The notes under the pieces: model-generated
The model's database searches: none
What the model was told of the DNA's origin: nothing
Seen by the model: the letters and a program-made list of their open reading frames with translations, nothing else
In this document: in pieces, positions 21,408 to 33,704 of the stretch
Layout of the letters: every line of letters begins with the position of its first letter
Numbering within the stretch: the stretch's first letter is position 1
Origin: Tulasnella sp. 424
Taxonomy: Eukaryota > Basidiomycota > Agaricomycetes > Cantharellales > Tulasnellaceae
Assembly (NCBI GenBank): GCA_019633425.1
Contig: WSUB01000101.1
Coordinates: forward strand, 1-64,000
Direction: 5' to 3'
Length of the DNA: 64,000 bases
Made by a program: the position numbers and the translations under genes

Positions 21408-24110
21408 ATGACGGAGGTGAGGAAGCTGTGGCGGGATAAGGCGAGCGCGGGAGGTTCGAATCCTAGTCTCTCTATTTTCTCCCAACCCCATCGCAACCAC
21501 GAGCCACCTCAGCCTTACAGACGTGCCCTACTCTTCGTCGCAGCCATCCTCACCTTCACCATGAAATTACTCGCCGCGATCTCCATCATTCTTGCCTACG
21601 GGCCTGCTATATTCGACTTGGCTTTGACCGGTCGAGGGGGTAAGGATACACTGCTTCCCTTCGCTCCCCGACCCTCTCTGATTTTCCCTCTTACAGTCAG
21701 TCGACCCACTCAAACGTCCACTACCGACTGGACTCTGACCCAATTCCACACGTTGCACATTGGCAAGCCAAGCCTTGCGATCCCACCAACTGGTTTGGCC
21801 GGTGCTGTGTTAACGAGGTCGGGCCACAACAATCAGGGTAAGCTTCGCTTCGTTTCCTTTTTCGGTGCAGCTTCCTCGATCGTCGTTTCTCGCTCTCTGC
21901 CGGCCATCACCGCTGACTCTCTGCATGCTCTCGATTGAAAATTTTCGATGTAGACTCGACCGTTCCAATCTGGACCACAGTCCATGCCACCTCACGCCGT
22001 GCACTCGCCAACCTCGGCAGCTTCGTCAACAACTTCCACCGGCGTCGACTTGATCGGCAATGGCGCTACATCCGTGGCTGGTGGCGATACAACTCGGGAA
22101 GGGTCATCGAAGACGCCCTCATCGTCTACTTCTACTCCATGCCATTCTTGACAGTCGTATTGAGAATCTGGCGGAAGCGAGTTCTTCGCCAACGTCGTTC
22201 GGAGTCTAAACGCGTGCGTCTTACTCCATCCGCCATTTCGAGCTTGATGACTGACAATCCTATTACACACTGGCAGACTGCCACTTTGGCTCAGCCGAGC
22301 CCGATCTTGGCCAGTTCCGTCGCCGTCAAGTCTCTGGTCAGGACCGACCTCATCCAGACAACCCAACCGGACATCCATTCCTCTAGCACCAAGAACGTCA
22401 TCAGCATCGTCGCCATTGGTGGCACGTCGACTCCATCGCCCTACCACCTCACTCACCACCTCCCATTCGACTCCCAAAGCTCCCTCCTCGTATCTACGCC
22501 CACCGAATACCTTGCTAGATTCCTTCATCAGGAGCTTTGGGAGCGTCGACCACGTATCCCGGTATTGTCAGCGCTTATGAGGAGCTTAGCTCAGGATCAG
22601 AGGTAAATTAGTTCCTTTTGACTTATTGTGCTCGATGGCTTACTCATAGTTTCTTTTTAGGACTCAAAGCCCCGCCAGATTGTTGTCGTCACGCTCATTG
22701 CGCTGTTGGGAGGCCTCGTGATCATCCACTACGAGGCGGTTGATGGGATTGCCCTCTGGACTGTCACCATCATTCTCAGTCCTAGAGCTAGCTCGTCCTC
22801 GGCCGTCTCCAGATATGCGGACAATATCTATCGCGTCATCCCCAAGCGTACTGTGACCTTCCCTTCTCATTGCCTGATTGAGGCCGGCCCCCCTCAGTCC
22901 AACATCCCCGTCATCTGCTCAACAACTTCCCGAAGGCTCTTCGGCTCGAGCGGTCTGGCATTGCCTCGAGCCCTCCTGCCACCCAAAATCGTTCGTCGGG
23001 GAGCGGAACCACTACCCTCACACGAGGTGGTCATCCAACCAAACGTCTCCCTGGAGCAGAAACCAGCATTGATCTCCCCGTCCTTCATATCAGTCCAGTC
23101 AGTCGAAGGGGTGCTTATCATGGTTTGTTGCTCCACCGGCGACATTCTCTGCTGGTCTATTCAATTCTTCGCTTTCCAACATTACCACATTTCCCAGCAT
23201 ATCGACAATGATGAAGCCCTCTCCACTAAACCCAGCTTTGCCGACACCGCTCTCCTCGATGTTCTATTGCGGGAAAAATCACTTTATGCTCCATGGACTT
23301 CACCTTTCGCCGGCATCCTCACCCTCGACATTCCAAGACAAACTGTCAATGGGCCGCTTGCGATACCTGAGGTCGGCGTTGAACCTGAAACCCAGATGGT
23401 ACTGGCTCTGCCCGTGGCCACGAACGACGCAAATGAAGGTGATGAAGCCGATGAGGAGGAGGGTGAAGGCAACGATCTCGTGGACGCCGCCTTCCTCCCC
23501 CTTCCGCCCTCCCGGCCCACTTCTCCCAATGCCGAGGAAATCAACAACCAAGGCGAAGAAGAATTCCTTCAAGCCACGTTCATCCCACTCCCCGAATCTC
23601 GTCCTGAGTCTCCAGAGTTCCACGCCCTTGACTCTAGCACTCGCAGCTCGTACCTCTACCAATACATCTCGGCTCTCTACCACCAATACCTCATCCATCG
23701 TGCGGTGGGTTTCCAGCCCATCTGTCCGGAGGAGGCTACAGCACTTCGGGCGGAATGGCGGCCACGGCTGTCAAGTTTGAGGGAACGAGCCCTGATACGT
23801 TACGGGCTTGGGTCGCCCGCCCCAATCGAGGAAGAGCTGGAGGGGCGGCAGCAGCAGCAGGAGGAGAAGGAGGAGGACGAGGAAGTAAAGGACGAGGAAG
23901 CGCAGGACGAGGACGAGGACGATCCCGAGATTGATCCCTCAAGGGAGGACCTAGGCGTTGGTGAGTACTTCACCGTTCATAATCTGTCATCCTCAGGCAT
24001 TAACGCTGAATTGTTTACCATCAGTCAACGTCGACAACGAGTCGCGGCGCCCTTTTCGACTCGAGATACCCATTGGCGTAATCCGCCACATTTCAACAAA
24101 CATCCTCTAA
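21408..24110 (+). pseudogene. Unknown membrane protein, family copy B, with a frameshift
   Basis: Same five-exon structure as copies C and D: 21408-21639, 21697-21837, 21954-22602, 22661-23960, 24025-24110. Exon 3 is 649 bp instead of 650: near 22,537-22,545 the copy lacks one base relative to C and D just before a TCGACCACG landmark. Past it the next frame again matches the siblings (STTYPGIVSAYEEL against STTHTGAVSVYKKI) and leads in phase into exon 4, so the ancestral frame is clear. As it stands translation would end soon after the exon 3-4 junction. Exon 4 is otherwise long and open, with Gln/Glu-rich and acidic tracts. It may be a recent pseudogene or a sequencing error. Confidence 0.65.
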
Positions 24111-25700
24111 GCCCGTCTCGCCCTACCAGCTCGACCTAACCGACCCTAGGCAGAGTTTTACGAAGCCGAACCGAACAAGGAGCAACACCATCTCATATCT
24201 CACAAGAATACCATTAGCCCGGCTCTCCGGGCGATGGGAACATCCAGTCGTCATTCCTTTTTGTCTTTCCACCTGATCGAAGCCCCCTGTACAGCGTTCC
24301 AGAGCGTAACACGTAGCGGCGAGCGCGGATGATGAAGAGTCCGAGGGATGGAGGAAAGAAATCCTCCTCACCCCTCAAGGACTCCATCGATCCGCACTCG
24401 CGATCGGTTACGGCGCATTCTGAAGTCGCTGGCTGTGGATGAGGCGTTTCGGACGTCCTTTCCTACTTTGGGGAAGGCTTTCGAACGACCTTGGCGCGCG
24501 TTCGTCTGTTGGCTATTCGTAAATGCGAGTAGGACGGACGGACGTCCCCTGCTATGTGTAGCGGGGATAACCACCATGGTATGGTGAGATCAGGCGGGCT
24601 TGGATGTTCTTTTCTTTGTGAGCTAGGTGAGTTTTGGTCGTTTGCTTTGTTGTCTGGGATGGCTTTCGTTGGGACTCTTGCTTCTAGGTTGGAAGGTGAA
24701 CGTTGGATAGGGCCTGTCTAGCTGAGATCGGTGCTTTGTTTGAATTGGGTTGGGGATCCTTGGTTGTAGACGTCGATGCCTCTTTGGTTTGGTATGTTAT
24801 AGTTAGTTTTCCGTGCTGTAACAAGTTTCCTTGTGTATTCTATTTATTTCTTCCGCATTGGGGTTGGGGTCGTTGTCCGTGGATACGCCGCATGAATATG
24901 TAGAATGCGGTTAATGTCAGTGACGATTGGATGTTCGCCACTAGATATAGACGTCTGAGCCCGACTACCTCAGAATCGTTACTCTCTCTAAACGAGTAGT
25001 CTAAAACTGTAGACCTCCTCCACGACATCCGTTGGACTCCTTCGTTCCAAAACCTTCGTGCATGCCCATAAACGCGCGTCATTCACAAATGCCCGAGACT
25101 GCTGTACAACATCCAGTCCCCTTCAGAATACGTATGGAGATACTCCGATTTCGGCGTGGAGTCTAACACCTGCAAGCATACGCAACGCTTGTCATCGGAG
25201 GCTGCGCTCTGAACCACAAGCGAGAGCAAACATAGATCAACAAAAGTTGTGCTAATGAGTTCGGTTTTGTTCTGGTCTGGCTCCTGATTATGTCTGCGTG
25301 AGCAAGCCCTCTTCTGTGGCTACCCAACAGCGTCTCTCATCTAGGAACGCCTGGGCCGACGGTTCTCTATCTCAGCTAGAAGAAACGTTCACCGCCAGTC
25401 CCTCTCGATCCACATCAGTCACCCATTCCCGCGAGTCTGACGTTCTATGACCAGCAGTCCCGGTCAAAGACGGCGTGACACTCCCAAGGGGCATCGTCCC
25501 CTCTTCCTCCTCCGAGTGCTCAGAGTCCATGCGTTTCATGTATTTCGGATCTGACTGACTGTTCCACATCCGACAGAAATCTCCATTCTCCCGTCCTCTC
25601 TTTGGGACTATCGATGCAGACGGCTGTTCAGTACCTTCAGCGGCAGCAACGACTGCCACAGCAAGCAGCGCCGCCTGTCGTAAACGCGCATCCGTTCCGA
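24111..25700 (+). repeat. Duplicated 3' tail of family copy B
   Basis: About 1.6 kb with no convincing gene. It matches the tail of copy C (36,611-37,910) in order, and its first 700 bp match the tail of copy D (48,213-48,990). A landmark is the GATGATGAAGAGTCCGAGGG segment near 24,328. The small frames seen in this tail shift between copies. Confidence 0.65.
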
Positions 25701-26282
25701 TTGTTTGCATCACCAGCTTTCTCCTTCCCAAGCCCAACGAACCCGAAAGGCAAAAGGTAATGACGTCCCATGAAAACGCCGCAGTTACCTCCCCAAACTC
25801 CCCGTAAACCCTCTTCTCTCTCTCATTTTTCCTACGACAACAACAGCGAGGACCTTCGGAAGGCACAATTGGCTCGGATCCATTCCCGATATATTCCCGG
25901 TTCGAGGAAGTCGGAATGTCTCGAAGGTCTCACCGAGGTTTCTCGAAAGCGAAGGCTCAGCATCGCTTCCGACACCGAAAAGACGCAACAGACGAAGGTT
26001 CTGAGCGCTATGGGTGGAGATTAGAAGTGCCGACCTTCCCCCAATGTGGGTGCCAGGCTCGTCCGGTTGGGCGGCAGATTATCCGAGTTCAGCTTGGTTG
26101 ATGCCAAGAAACGAAGTCCCTACCGAGTTGCTATTCGGATGGGCCTTGTGAAGTGCTCCTACATCACCTTTCTGCGATGTGCCAAGAAGGGAATACAACA
26201 TTATAAAAGGCCAGGTACAGCCCCCAGGGAAAGCGGCAAATTCCCTCGTATTGACCCTCATCTAACACAAGTTAGGATACAG
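25701..26282 (+). promoter_or_regulatory. Promoter region of LPMO gene 2 (duplicated)
   Basis: Aligns with 17,350-17,929. It holds TATAAAAGG at 26,202-26,210, 73 bp before the predicted start codon. Conservation with the other copy is high across the whole region, so both genes probably share regulation. Confidence 0.65.
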
Positions 26283-28034
26283 ATGAGGTCACTCGCCATT
26301 GCGGTCGTTGGTCTCTTGGTTGCTTCAGTTGATGCCCACACTCGAGTTTGGGTGAGGATTTTGTCGTGCGTCATTTCTCCGGGCCGAATGGCGCATTGAT
26401 ACATTTTTCTAGTCCGTCTACGTCAATGGGGTAGATCAAGGCACGGGCGTCGGAGTAAGGTCAGTTATTGTTGAATGACGGGTGACCAGGCTTGGCTGTG
26501 CTGAGATATTACCTTTCTTGCCAGGGACCCTATTCCACAGGGTCCGCCACCTTACGGATATAGCAACTGGCCCTTCAAGGATGTTCTAAGTCCAGACGTA
26601 CGTTCATCGCCAGATCCATGCCTTCCAGTTCGCTCGAATAGTGACACCTCTCCATAGATGAAATGCCACGTGCTTGGCGACAAACAGGATTGCAACACGA
26701 TCAACGTTCTTCCAGGCGACGTGGTTACTTTCGACTGGCACCACGACAACCGTACGGCTACAGATGATATCATTGCGACATCTCACGTGGGACCTTGTCT
26801 GATATATATTTCACCTGATCCGCCAACGGATAATAGTTGGGTGAAGTTATGGCACCAGGTAGGCCTCTTACCCAATGAAGAAAGTACCAACACATTAAAA
26901 CTTTGGGTCATCTCTCTCAATGTCAGGGTCAATACGGAAACAACCAGTGGTGCACGACTAATAACTTGATCAACGCTAAAGGCAAGTTGAACGTTGCCAT
27001 CCCGAATGGTTTGGCTCCCGGAAAGTAAGTCTGGTGGTCTGGTGCTTTCAGAAATCGCACTCATCCTAGCTTTTATTTTTTTTCCTCAGCTACCTCCTCC
27101 GTCCTGAGCTTATTGCCCTGCATGAGGGTGACACGATGTGGAGCCAGAACACTCTGCGAGGGTACGCATTCGGATTATTGCTCTGATCTTGCGAGTAGTT
27201 GTCAATGTGTTCAAACACGTTGTTCTTCACCACAGTGCACAGCTCTACTTCGAATGTGTTCAAATACATGTTGGAGGTGACGGGACGGTCGAACTTCCCG
27301 AAGGAGTCTCGTTCCCTGGTGCATACGCATTCGAAGATCCCGGCATCCACTACAATCCCTACGTGACAAGCCCGACGTACTATCTCCCCGGTCCTACCGT
27401 CTGGTCAGGCGCAGCAGCTTCGCCACCCGCTCCAACATTCGGTCCTAATGTCGGCGCGAGTGTAGGACCTACAAGTTGGAACACATGGGTCAATGGGTAT
27501 ACGTATACCAAGACTCTGAGTACGTCGGATAACGGCGCTGCCACCCCGTTCCCGTACACTCCAAGTTGGTCCACAACTTACCACACCCCGACTTGCGGAG
27601 GGTCAGGGACCACGACCACCACGACCACCACGGCTCGAATCACAACCACTACTAGTTCGACCCCAAGGGCGACCACCACCGCAACGACCTCCCGCACGAC
27701 GACTACCGCCACTCGTACGACCGTCATCGTCATTGATTCGATTTTCCCGCCCCGTGTATGACGCTCCTTGTTCGTTCTTGTTGGGTATGACTAATCACAT
27801 CTCTCTATACCTTTAGTATGGGCAATGCGGAGGGTGAGCTCTCCGGGTTTGGGATTTTCACAACTTCTTCGATTACTGATCCCTTTTATAGAACAGGATA
27901 CACTGGTCCAACGACATGTCCTCCGCCTTACAAGTGCGTATATTCAAACCGTGAGTCGGCGTGTCAAACTTTTCAAGTGAGTAAACTAACGTCTGCCTCG
28001 GAAACAATCAGCATATTACTCGCAATGCCTGTAG
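26283..28034 (+). CDS. AA9 lytic polysaccharide monooxygenase with CBM1, copy 2
   Basis: Near-identical paralogue of the gene at 17,930, with the same ten-exon structure. It starts with an 18-residue signal peptide and mature His1 (HTRVW), keeps the second His (ATSHVGPC) and the Q-x-Y pair (GAQLY), has a Thr-rich linker, and ends in a CBM1 (YGQCGG, TGYTGP, CVYSNPYYSQCL). The Tyr-Tyr in the CBM1 is the usual cellulose-binding form, where copy 1 has Trp-Tyr. Differences from copy 1 concentrate in the linker and the segment before it. No stop or frameshift was seen. Secreted and cellulose-active by family; regioselectivity cannot be judged. Confidence 0.92.
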
Positions 28035-28852
28035 GCGGAGAGAGGGACATCAACTGCTTTCATATTTCGCTGTCTCAAATCGCACTCGGTTCCAGAAATA
28101 GAGTTCTTGGTTTATCGAAATATTTACTGAGCGATATCCGTGAACCAATATCAAACTTTCTACTAAATTTCGGCGGGTCTTTCGTTCCTATATGGCACAC
28201 TCTGAATACGACAGAGACCTGTTTCGACTCTAACTACTTCAAAGTCGCGATTGCTCCTAGTACGAACGAATTACGTGCTCCATTAGACCTGCCCTTGCCC
28301 TTTGAGCTCATACTTGATAGTTATAAGGCTTACTTGCCAGTAGTAAAGATCATGGTGGTATCCAGATTAGCCGACGAGAGTGATATCTCCCCCCTAACGA
28401 CTTCAATCCGAAAACATATTAGTTCTCCCGTCTCATCACGCCGGACATTTTGTTTCGTGTCGCTTTTATGGTTCTCCGAAGCCGGAATATTGTGTCTGGT
28501 CTAATCTGGTCAGACAACATGCTCAAATTTTGAACTAGTTGGCTATGCCTTCTCCGTCCCAGCGCGAGCTGCTCATTAGAAATGTAGAGCTTTCCTTATT
28601 CCATTTCCTCCCCCTCATTTTGTATCACATAGACTCCTCATCATACCTTGTGGTTCATGCACTTTTCACTCCTTACACATCGCACCCTTCTTACCTTAGA
28701 CTGTACGGCTCCAGTAGCCTAGAGGTGCATATACGCTATGCATGCTTCATGCATTCTTTTACTCCAGAAGTCGAGTGAGATCTATTACGTTCCGCAAGAA
28801 CAGAATAACCAGTATCGAGAGAAAAAGGAAAGCAGTAGAGGAGGTGTTTGAT
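28035..28852 (+). repeat. 3' flank of LPMO gene 2 and spacer to the GMC gene
   Basis: 28,035-28,505 is the duplicated LPMO 3' flank. A frame open from 27,818 to 28,504 only reads through the CBM1 exon and this flank and is not a gene. 28,505-28,852 shows nothing recognised. Confidence 0.6.
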
Positions 28853-31572
28853 TTAAACAATGTCGTCGATGATGACATCAGCAGCCCTTTCGCTGACCAT
28901 GTACATCGGGGTTGCGACGAACATTCTAATTGGGGTTGGTTAACAAGTCAGTGTCTACATTCCCTCTCGTTGGACAAGAAGCCTCACCCTGGAATGGTTG
29001 GCCAAATCGACAAGTCGACAACGCGGAGGTTAGAGACACCTCGGACACGGAATTGACCATCCAGAACAGCGGTTTCTATGCAACGAGATGGAAATGTCAG
29101 TAGTAGTCTATGGACACTGTTTTCCCAGCACTCACCATCGCCATCCTTGCCCATCTTGGCCGTGCAGCATGCATGGTCTGCAATTGGGTAACGCGATTGG
29201 TTAGTTGAGATCCTAAAGCTCGCACCCTATGTAGCAACTTACGACCCCATTGGTTCTTCCTAATAAAGTCCTCGTACTCCGCATCCGTGTTCACCTCCTT
29301 GGGATCCGGCCAAATCATCTCGTCGACGTGCTTGTTGAACTGCTCGGTCTTGTTCACCCAGTCGCGCGTAATCTTCATGCCATCCCTGACGATCCTCAAG
29401 TCTTTCAAGCTGTCCTCGGTCACAAACTCGTTCTTGTTGATCTCGAGCACGTCTTGTGGGTCAGGACCGGTAAGCTTGACCCAACCGCGAGAACCGGTGT
29501 GAGCCTTGAGGATGACGTTGACAAAGGCGTTGGGGTATTCGAGTGTCTTGGCAACCTGCGGTCGGAAGGATTGTTAGGAAAACGAAATCGTCGGATCGGG
29601 AGAAGCGACCTACCCAGCCTTGGAAGTAGCCGAAGAACGCAGCGGGTCCCCAGAAGTTCCAGACATCGCGGTAAGGAAGCTCGGCTGTGTCCAACTTCGT
29701 TAATACGTGTTATACAAACCAAGATTGTTCCGCTTACGGGAAGATTTGTAGCTCCAAGCATAGAGAGCGGCACCGGCGGCGTAAAGGTTCTTGCGACCTG
29801 TGAGAGAAAGGTTGTGAGAAAGGTATGACCTCTGGTCAAGGCTTGAGCCCAGACATACCGTTGGCGAACCATTCAGCAAGGCAGGGATCCGTGGCCGGGT
29901 TGTAGCCGAAAGTGCAGTTCTGGAAGACGACGTGGGGTTGCTTAAGAGTGAAGACGGTAGTCTCTTCCACGCGATCTGAATATCCGAAAGTTAGCAAGCG
30001 GATCGACGCTTTGCACAGTGGCACCTCACCTTGCAAGTTTTGTCCGACACCGGGAGAGTGAACGAGAGGCTTGATGTCGTATTTCTTGAGATGATCGCGG
30101 TCACCAATACCAGAGTGCTGCACAACCGCGACTGTTAGCAAGGCTTACTAGTAACAGAGCCATTTACACACCATCAACAACTTGGGAGTCTCGAAAGGAC
30201 CAGCGCTCAAGATGACCTCTTTCTTCGCATACCATCTCTTGACACGCTCAATACCTTTGCCCTTGCCCTTGAACTTGTTCGCGACGGGGTTGAGGAATTC
30301 TCCTTGAAGAGCTTCGACACCGTAAGCCTTGATTTTGTTGTCCGACGTCTTGCAAGTAAGAACCTTGGTAGCCCAAGACTCGAAAGCGAACTTGAGAAGA
30401 CGAGGGCGTTCGTTGTGGACTTCCATAAGACGGTCGCGGACGCTCGAGCTGCAAGCAGGAAGAACAGGCTTGAGTCGGTATGAGGCTATATGGGTCATGT
30501 AGAGAATCACTTACCGAGTTCCGTTTGCCTGTTTGGTGAGGGTGATCCAAGATCCACCTTCGGCTTGGTCATTTCTCCAGTCGTTGTAGTCCTCGTTGAT
30601 AACTGGTTGGCGCCCAGTGCGGATAGCCCCGACGAGATCGACGAGCTGTTGGTCGGGATAATCCGTCAAGAGTCTGGACGAGATAGGGTGTGTGAGATGG
30701 GGTGCCAGGAAACGTCAACTGATTGCACTTACGAGGTCGGTGGCAACTGGGTGCTCAACCATCCTCCATAGCCATGTCCAATTGGCTGTCCAAAGCCAGA
30801 GGGAAGCCAAAGGTTGTTCTCGACTCTGGTGTAATACTTGGCCATTTTCTCCCAACTCCAGTTTTCGTCGTTGAAGGTTTGCTGGAGCTGCTCAAAGTCC
30901 CATTTGTGGGGGATAAGGTTGATGAGGGCGTTGTGGATGGTGCAACCACCGAGACCTTGAGAGCGAGGATACCAAGTCTTGACGTCGCCGTATTTAGATC
31001 CTTTGGGGTAGTGATTGACGTAGTAGTCGAGGGAGCTACGATGCGAGAAGGTTATTGAGCAGCACAGGGAAAGAAAGGAGACGTGGCTCGTACATTTCTG
31101 GATCTTCGGTGGCCTGGATGAGGTAGAGCGGGATGGTGGTGTTGAAGGTGACCTGAGGAACAGAGGAAAGTATGTATCAGCTGGGTTGCCGGACAATTCG
31201 CAAAGCTTGAGCGACTCACATGGTCCTTGCCTGCCTCGATCACCAAAGTGCTGTAGCCCTCTGAAGCAAGTCTTGAAGCGAGGGGGCCTCCGCCTGCTCC
31301 GGCACCAACGACTAGGAACTAGTTACAAGGAATAGCGTCAAGGCCTCGTCACCACGGAGAATGGATCTGCTTACGTCGTAGGTGCTGTCTTTGAGGTTGC
31401 TCTGGATTTGAGGGGCGTCGCAGGATGGAAGGTCTTTGACGGCTTGCTCTGGAGCATAGAGTCGGTCGGTGGAAGAGGCAGCGTTGAGAAGGGCTGCCTG
31501 ATCGGAGGGGTCCGAGGTGGAATAACTAAAGAGGTTTGAAAGGACGAGCGGTGTAAAATTGGGGATCTTCAT
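28853..31572 (-). CDS. GMC-family FAD-dependent oxidoreductase
   Basis: Flavoprotein of the glucose-methanol-choline family (CAZy AA3-like), oxidising an alcohol or sugar of unknown identity. Fourteen exons on the minus strand: 31572-31375, 31318-31220, 31152-31094, 31035-30733, 30673-30515, 30448-30172, 30117-30030, 29975-29859, 29797-29738, 29684-29614, 29555-29243, 29177-29133, 29075-28988, 28925-28853; 649 residues. The FAD dinucleotide motif [19 protein letters not shown] with VIEAG comes after the first intron. [12 protein letters not shown] is the GMC signature region, [17 protein letters not shown] the second signature. The C-terminus has [12 protein letters not shown] with the catalytic-His region and [23 protein letters not shown]. 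No clear signal peptide at the N-terminus, so an intracellular location is likely. It sits between LPMO gene 2 and an LPMO fragment. Confidence 0.88.
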
Positions 31573-31989
31573 GGCTGCCTACTCGAGAGTGAAGAGAGAG
31601 GACGAAGGTGAAGATGGGGGATGGAGTGCTGGTAGGGGGCAAGACTTGGATGTATTAATACACAAAGTGTAAAATGTTATTCGCTTGATGTTGATATATC
31701 TGGCAAGCGATTGAGGGGAAGTGAATGTTGGAGATCGGCGCTTGGGAGGCCGTTTGGTGGCTGTGAGGGTCCCAAGCGTCAAACGCGCGAGGAACAGCCC
31801 GAACAATCTGACGACCGAATACGCCCGTGCTGACGACACCGCAGTCTCCGACCTATGGAACATCAGTTTATCAAAATTGGCATCCTCCGACCAATGGAGC
31901 ATCAGCTTTCATTTCCGATGGACGTTGATGGGCAGCGAGTTCGGAACGAATTTCGCATCTTCCTCTGGGCCTCTTACCAATCCATCGAG
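31573..31989. other. Spacer upstream of the GMC gene
   Basis: Probably contains the GMC promoter (read on the minus strand). No gene or repeat recognised; the frames through it are short and unsupported. Confidence 0.4.
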
Positions 31990-32230
31990 ACGGTGAGCCA
32001 TCTCTCTCATTCTCGGGGTCAATACGGAATTAGTGTTGCCGCGGATTGCAAACGAAGCGAAGGCGATTTCGATCTCCTTCGAACACTTCGATGTTTTGGA
32101 GCCAGTAGGGCGTGGAAGATTGTTATCGAAGCTACTTCGCGGCAACACTATGTAACGGAAATAACCGGTGGTGCACGCCTATAGCTAACAACTTGATCGA
32201 CTCTAAAGGCAGATTGGACGTTGCCAGCCC
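31990..32230 (+). pseudogene. Fragment of a third AA9 LPMO gene (intron 4 end and exon 5)
   Basis: The sequence CCATCTCTCTCA..GGTCAATACGGAA matches the end of intron 4 and start of exon 5 of both LPMO genes. After a 120-bp insertion it continues with the equivalent of NNxWCT..NNLIDxKG and then diverges at about 32,225. The rest of the gene is missing, but the LPMO 3' flank reappears at 32,490-32,590. It is therefore a deletion relic, not a functional gene. Confidence 0.8.
32031..32150 (+). mobile_element. 120-bp MITE-like insertion with 13-bp inverted ends
   Basis: The left end TAGTGTTGCCGCG (32031-32043) and the right end CGCGGCAACACTA (32138-32150) are perfect inverted repeats. The element interrupts LPMO exon 5 between TACGGAA on the left and TAACGGAA on the right, which looks like a decayed target duplication of about 8 bp. 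Ends starting TAG(N)GTTG and an 8-bp duplication fit the hAT superfamily. It is far too short to encode a transposase. Confidence 0.7.
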
Positions 32231-32870
32231 TCATCCGGGGTCAAACTCTGGGCCCCGAAGGACTTCCGAAACGCCGTCAGGGTCCCCCTCGGTTTGTTCC
32301 ATCGGTTTGTCATCTCACGCGACGGGACCCGCCACCGCTGTCAGGGACCATCGTAAACGCAACCGACGCGTCGTGGTCAGCGTCGTTGACGATGGTGGAG
32401 GCCTTCAGTAACTTTAGAAACGCTAATGAAGTAAATTATAGTAGATGGCCTGACGGGAGTGACCGCTCCCCCCGACTAGTATACTGCAATCCGAAAACAT
32501 AGTAGTTCTCCCGTCTAATCACGCCAGACATTCTATTTCGTGTAACTTTTATGGTTCTCCAAAGCCAAAATATTGAGTCCGGTCTGAAAACGTGCTAAAT
32601 CATGTCTGGGCGGAGGTGGATTGTAGGGAATAGGTCTAAGGAGGAGAAAACCTCGTTAGACCGAATGGGGAAGTGAAAGATCCAATTGTTGTGGCGGGCG
32701 AGGGGACCTGGCATGCAATCAACCCCGAATTCCCTGGACGTATCTCATCTTGAGTATAATTGAAATGCGAGCAGATCGAGCTTGTGTAGACATCCATATG
32801 ATTGAGGCCTGGCGTGCGTCAGTCTCGTTTGTGATGAGGCTGCCGGACCAACTGTCGGGAAGAACGTCCA
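32231..32870 (+). repeat. Duplicated LPMO 3' flank before copy C
   Basis: 32,490-32,590 and 32,690-32,860 match the flank after LPMO gene 1 in the same order. The part 32,231-32,480 is unique in this window; I see no gene in it. Confidence 0.6.
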
Positions 32871-33704
32871 AACTCTATTTGCTTTTATTAATTTGACTGG
32901 TAGGCAGGCTCAGGCTGCTAGCTAGTAAATCCTTCGTTAAAAGAGGCACCCAGACGTGCACGTACATATATCTTCCTCTCTTGAGCTCCCGTTCTCGAGG
33001 ACCGCAGGAGCGAATCGCTGATACCATGGTCCACGAGTCATAGCCCCGGGCCCCAATTTTCAAGCTTTCTCCCTCACTGCTGCCCAATCGCTGGTCTAAC
33101 GATTGTTTTATGCTCTTTTGGTTGGTTACTGGTGATCAATACCGTCTCAAGAACACTCAATACGGGTATTATTCAAGCTTTTTGAACTGGAAGCTGGGTT
33201 TCTCTAGTGGTATACTATCCTGGATCATTCTTTCAACCAAAAGGGTTTTCTCAATACCAAGAGGCTCTACGCTATTGGTCTAGGCTTCACGTGACGGTGT
33301 CGAGGTGCTCTATTCACTTAATGCACCTAGGAAGATCGGGGACGAAGTCGAAGAACCCAACATGCAATAGAATCTATTTTTTGCCCTGACGAGCTTGGTC
33401 GCAGCCGAATGGAGTTGCTGTAGCGAGTTTCTGTGAGGTATAGTTAACCGAGTCGGAAACGATGCTATTGGGCTTGTTGATCTAGTTTCAGCCAGAGTAG
33501 CATTGCTGCTATTGACCGTGATTGACGGAGAGTCATGCGTTCGAGTTCGCTGGGTGATGCGATTTATTGTAACTCGTTGCCGCGACTCGCTGATAACGCC
33601 GGCGCGGGCAGGTAAAGGACAATCTTAGAAAGCAGCGCCTGTTGTGTTGGTAATGATGAGGTTGGCAAGCGCCATGGTCTTGGCTTTGGTCATCAGCTTC
33701 GAAA
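32871..33704 (+). repeat. Duplicated 5' flank of family copy C
   Basis: Aligns with the flanks of copies A (inverted) and B over its whole length and with copy D from about 33,180. No conserved coding frame. Confidence 0.7.

Larger units (their letters stand above)
17350..25700 (+). repeat. Tandem segmental duplication, unit 1 (LPMO 1 plus family copy B)
   Basis: The sequence starting near 17,350 recurs near 25,705 and stays alignable through the LPMO promoter, the whole LPMO gene and its 3' flank. The start codons of the two LPMO genes are 8,353 bp apart. The downstream parts (family copy B and its tail) recur as family copy C and its tail at 33.7-37.9 kb. The junction lies in the shared TTGTTTGCATCACCA. 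Confidence 0.8.

Noticed and set aside
21410..21470. Possible tRNA gene around the GGTTCGAATCC motif
   Set aside because: The T-arm stem is imperfect, and no acceptor stem or anticodon arm could be folded from the surrounding sequence in any copy.
22895..23780. Long frames on both strands inside exon 4 of family copy B
   Set aside because: They are shadows of the GC-rich coding exon and shift among copies B, C and D, whereas the plus-strand frame of the family is kept.
27818..28504. Apparent 228-codon gene after LPMO 2
   Set aside because: It reads through the CBM1 exon, two introns and the LPMO 3' flank in a frame that is not kept in the duplicate after LPMO 1.
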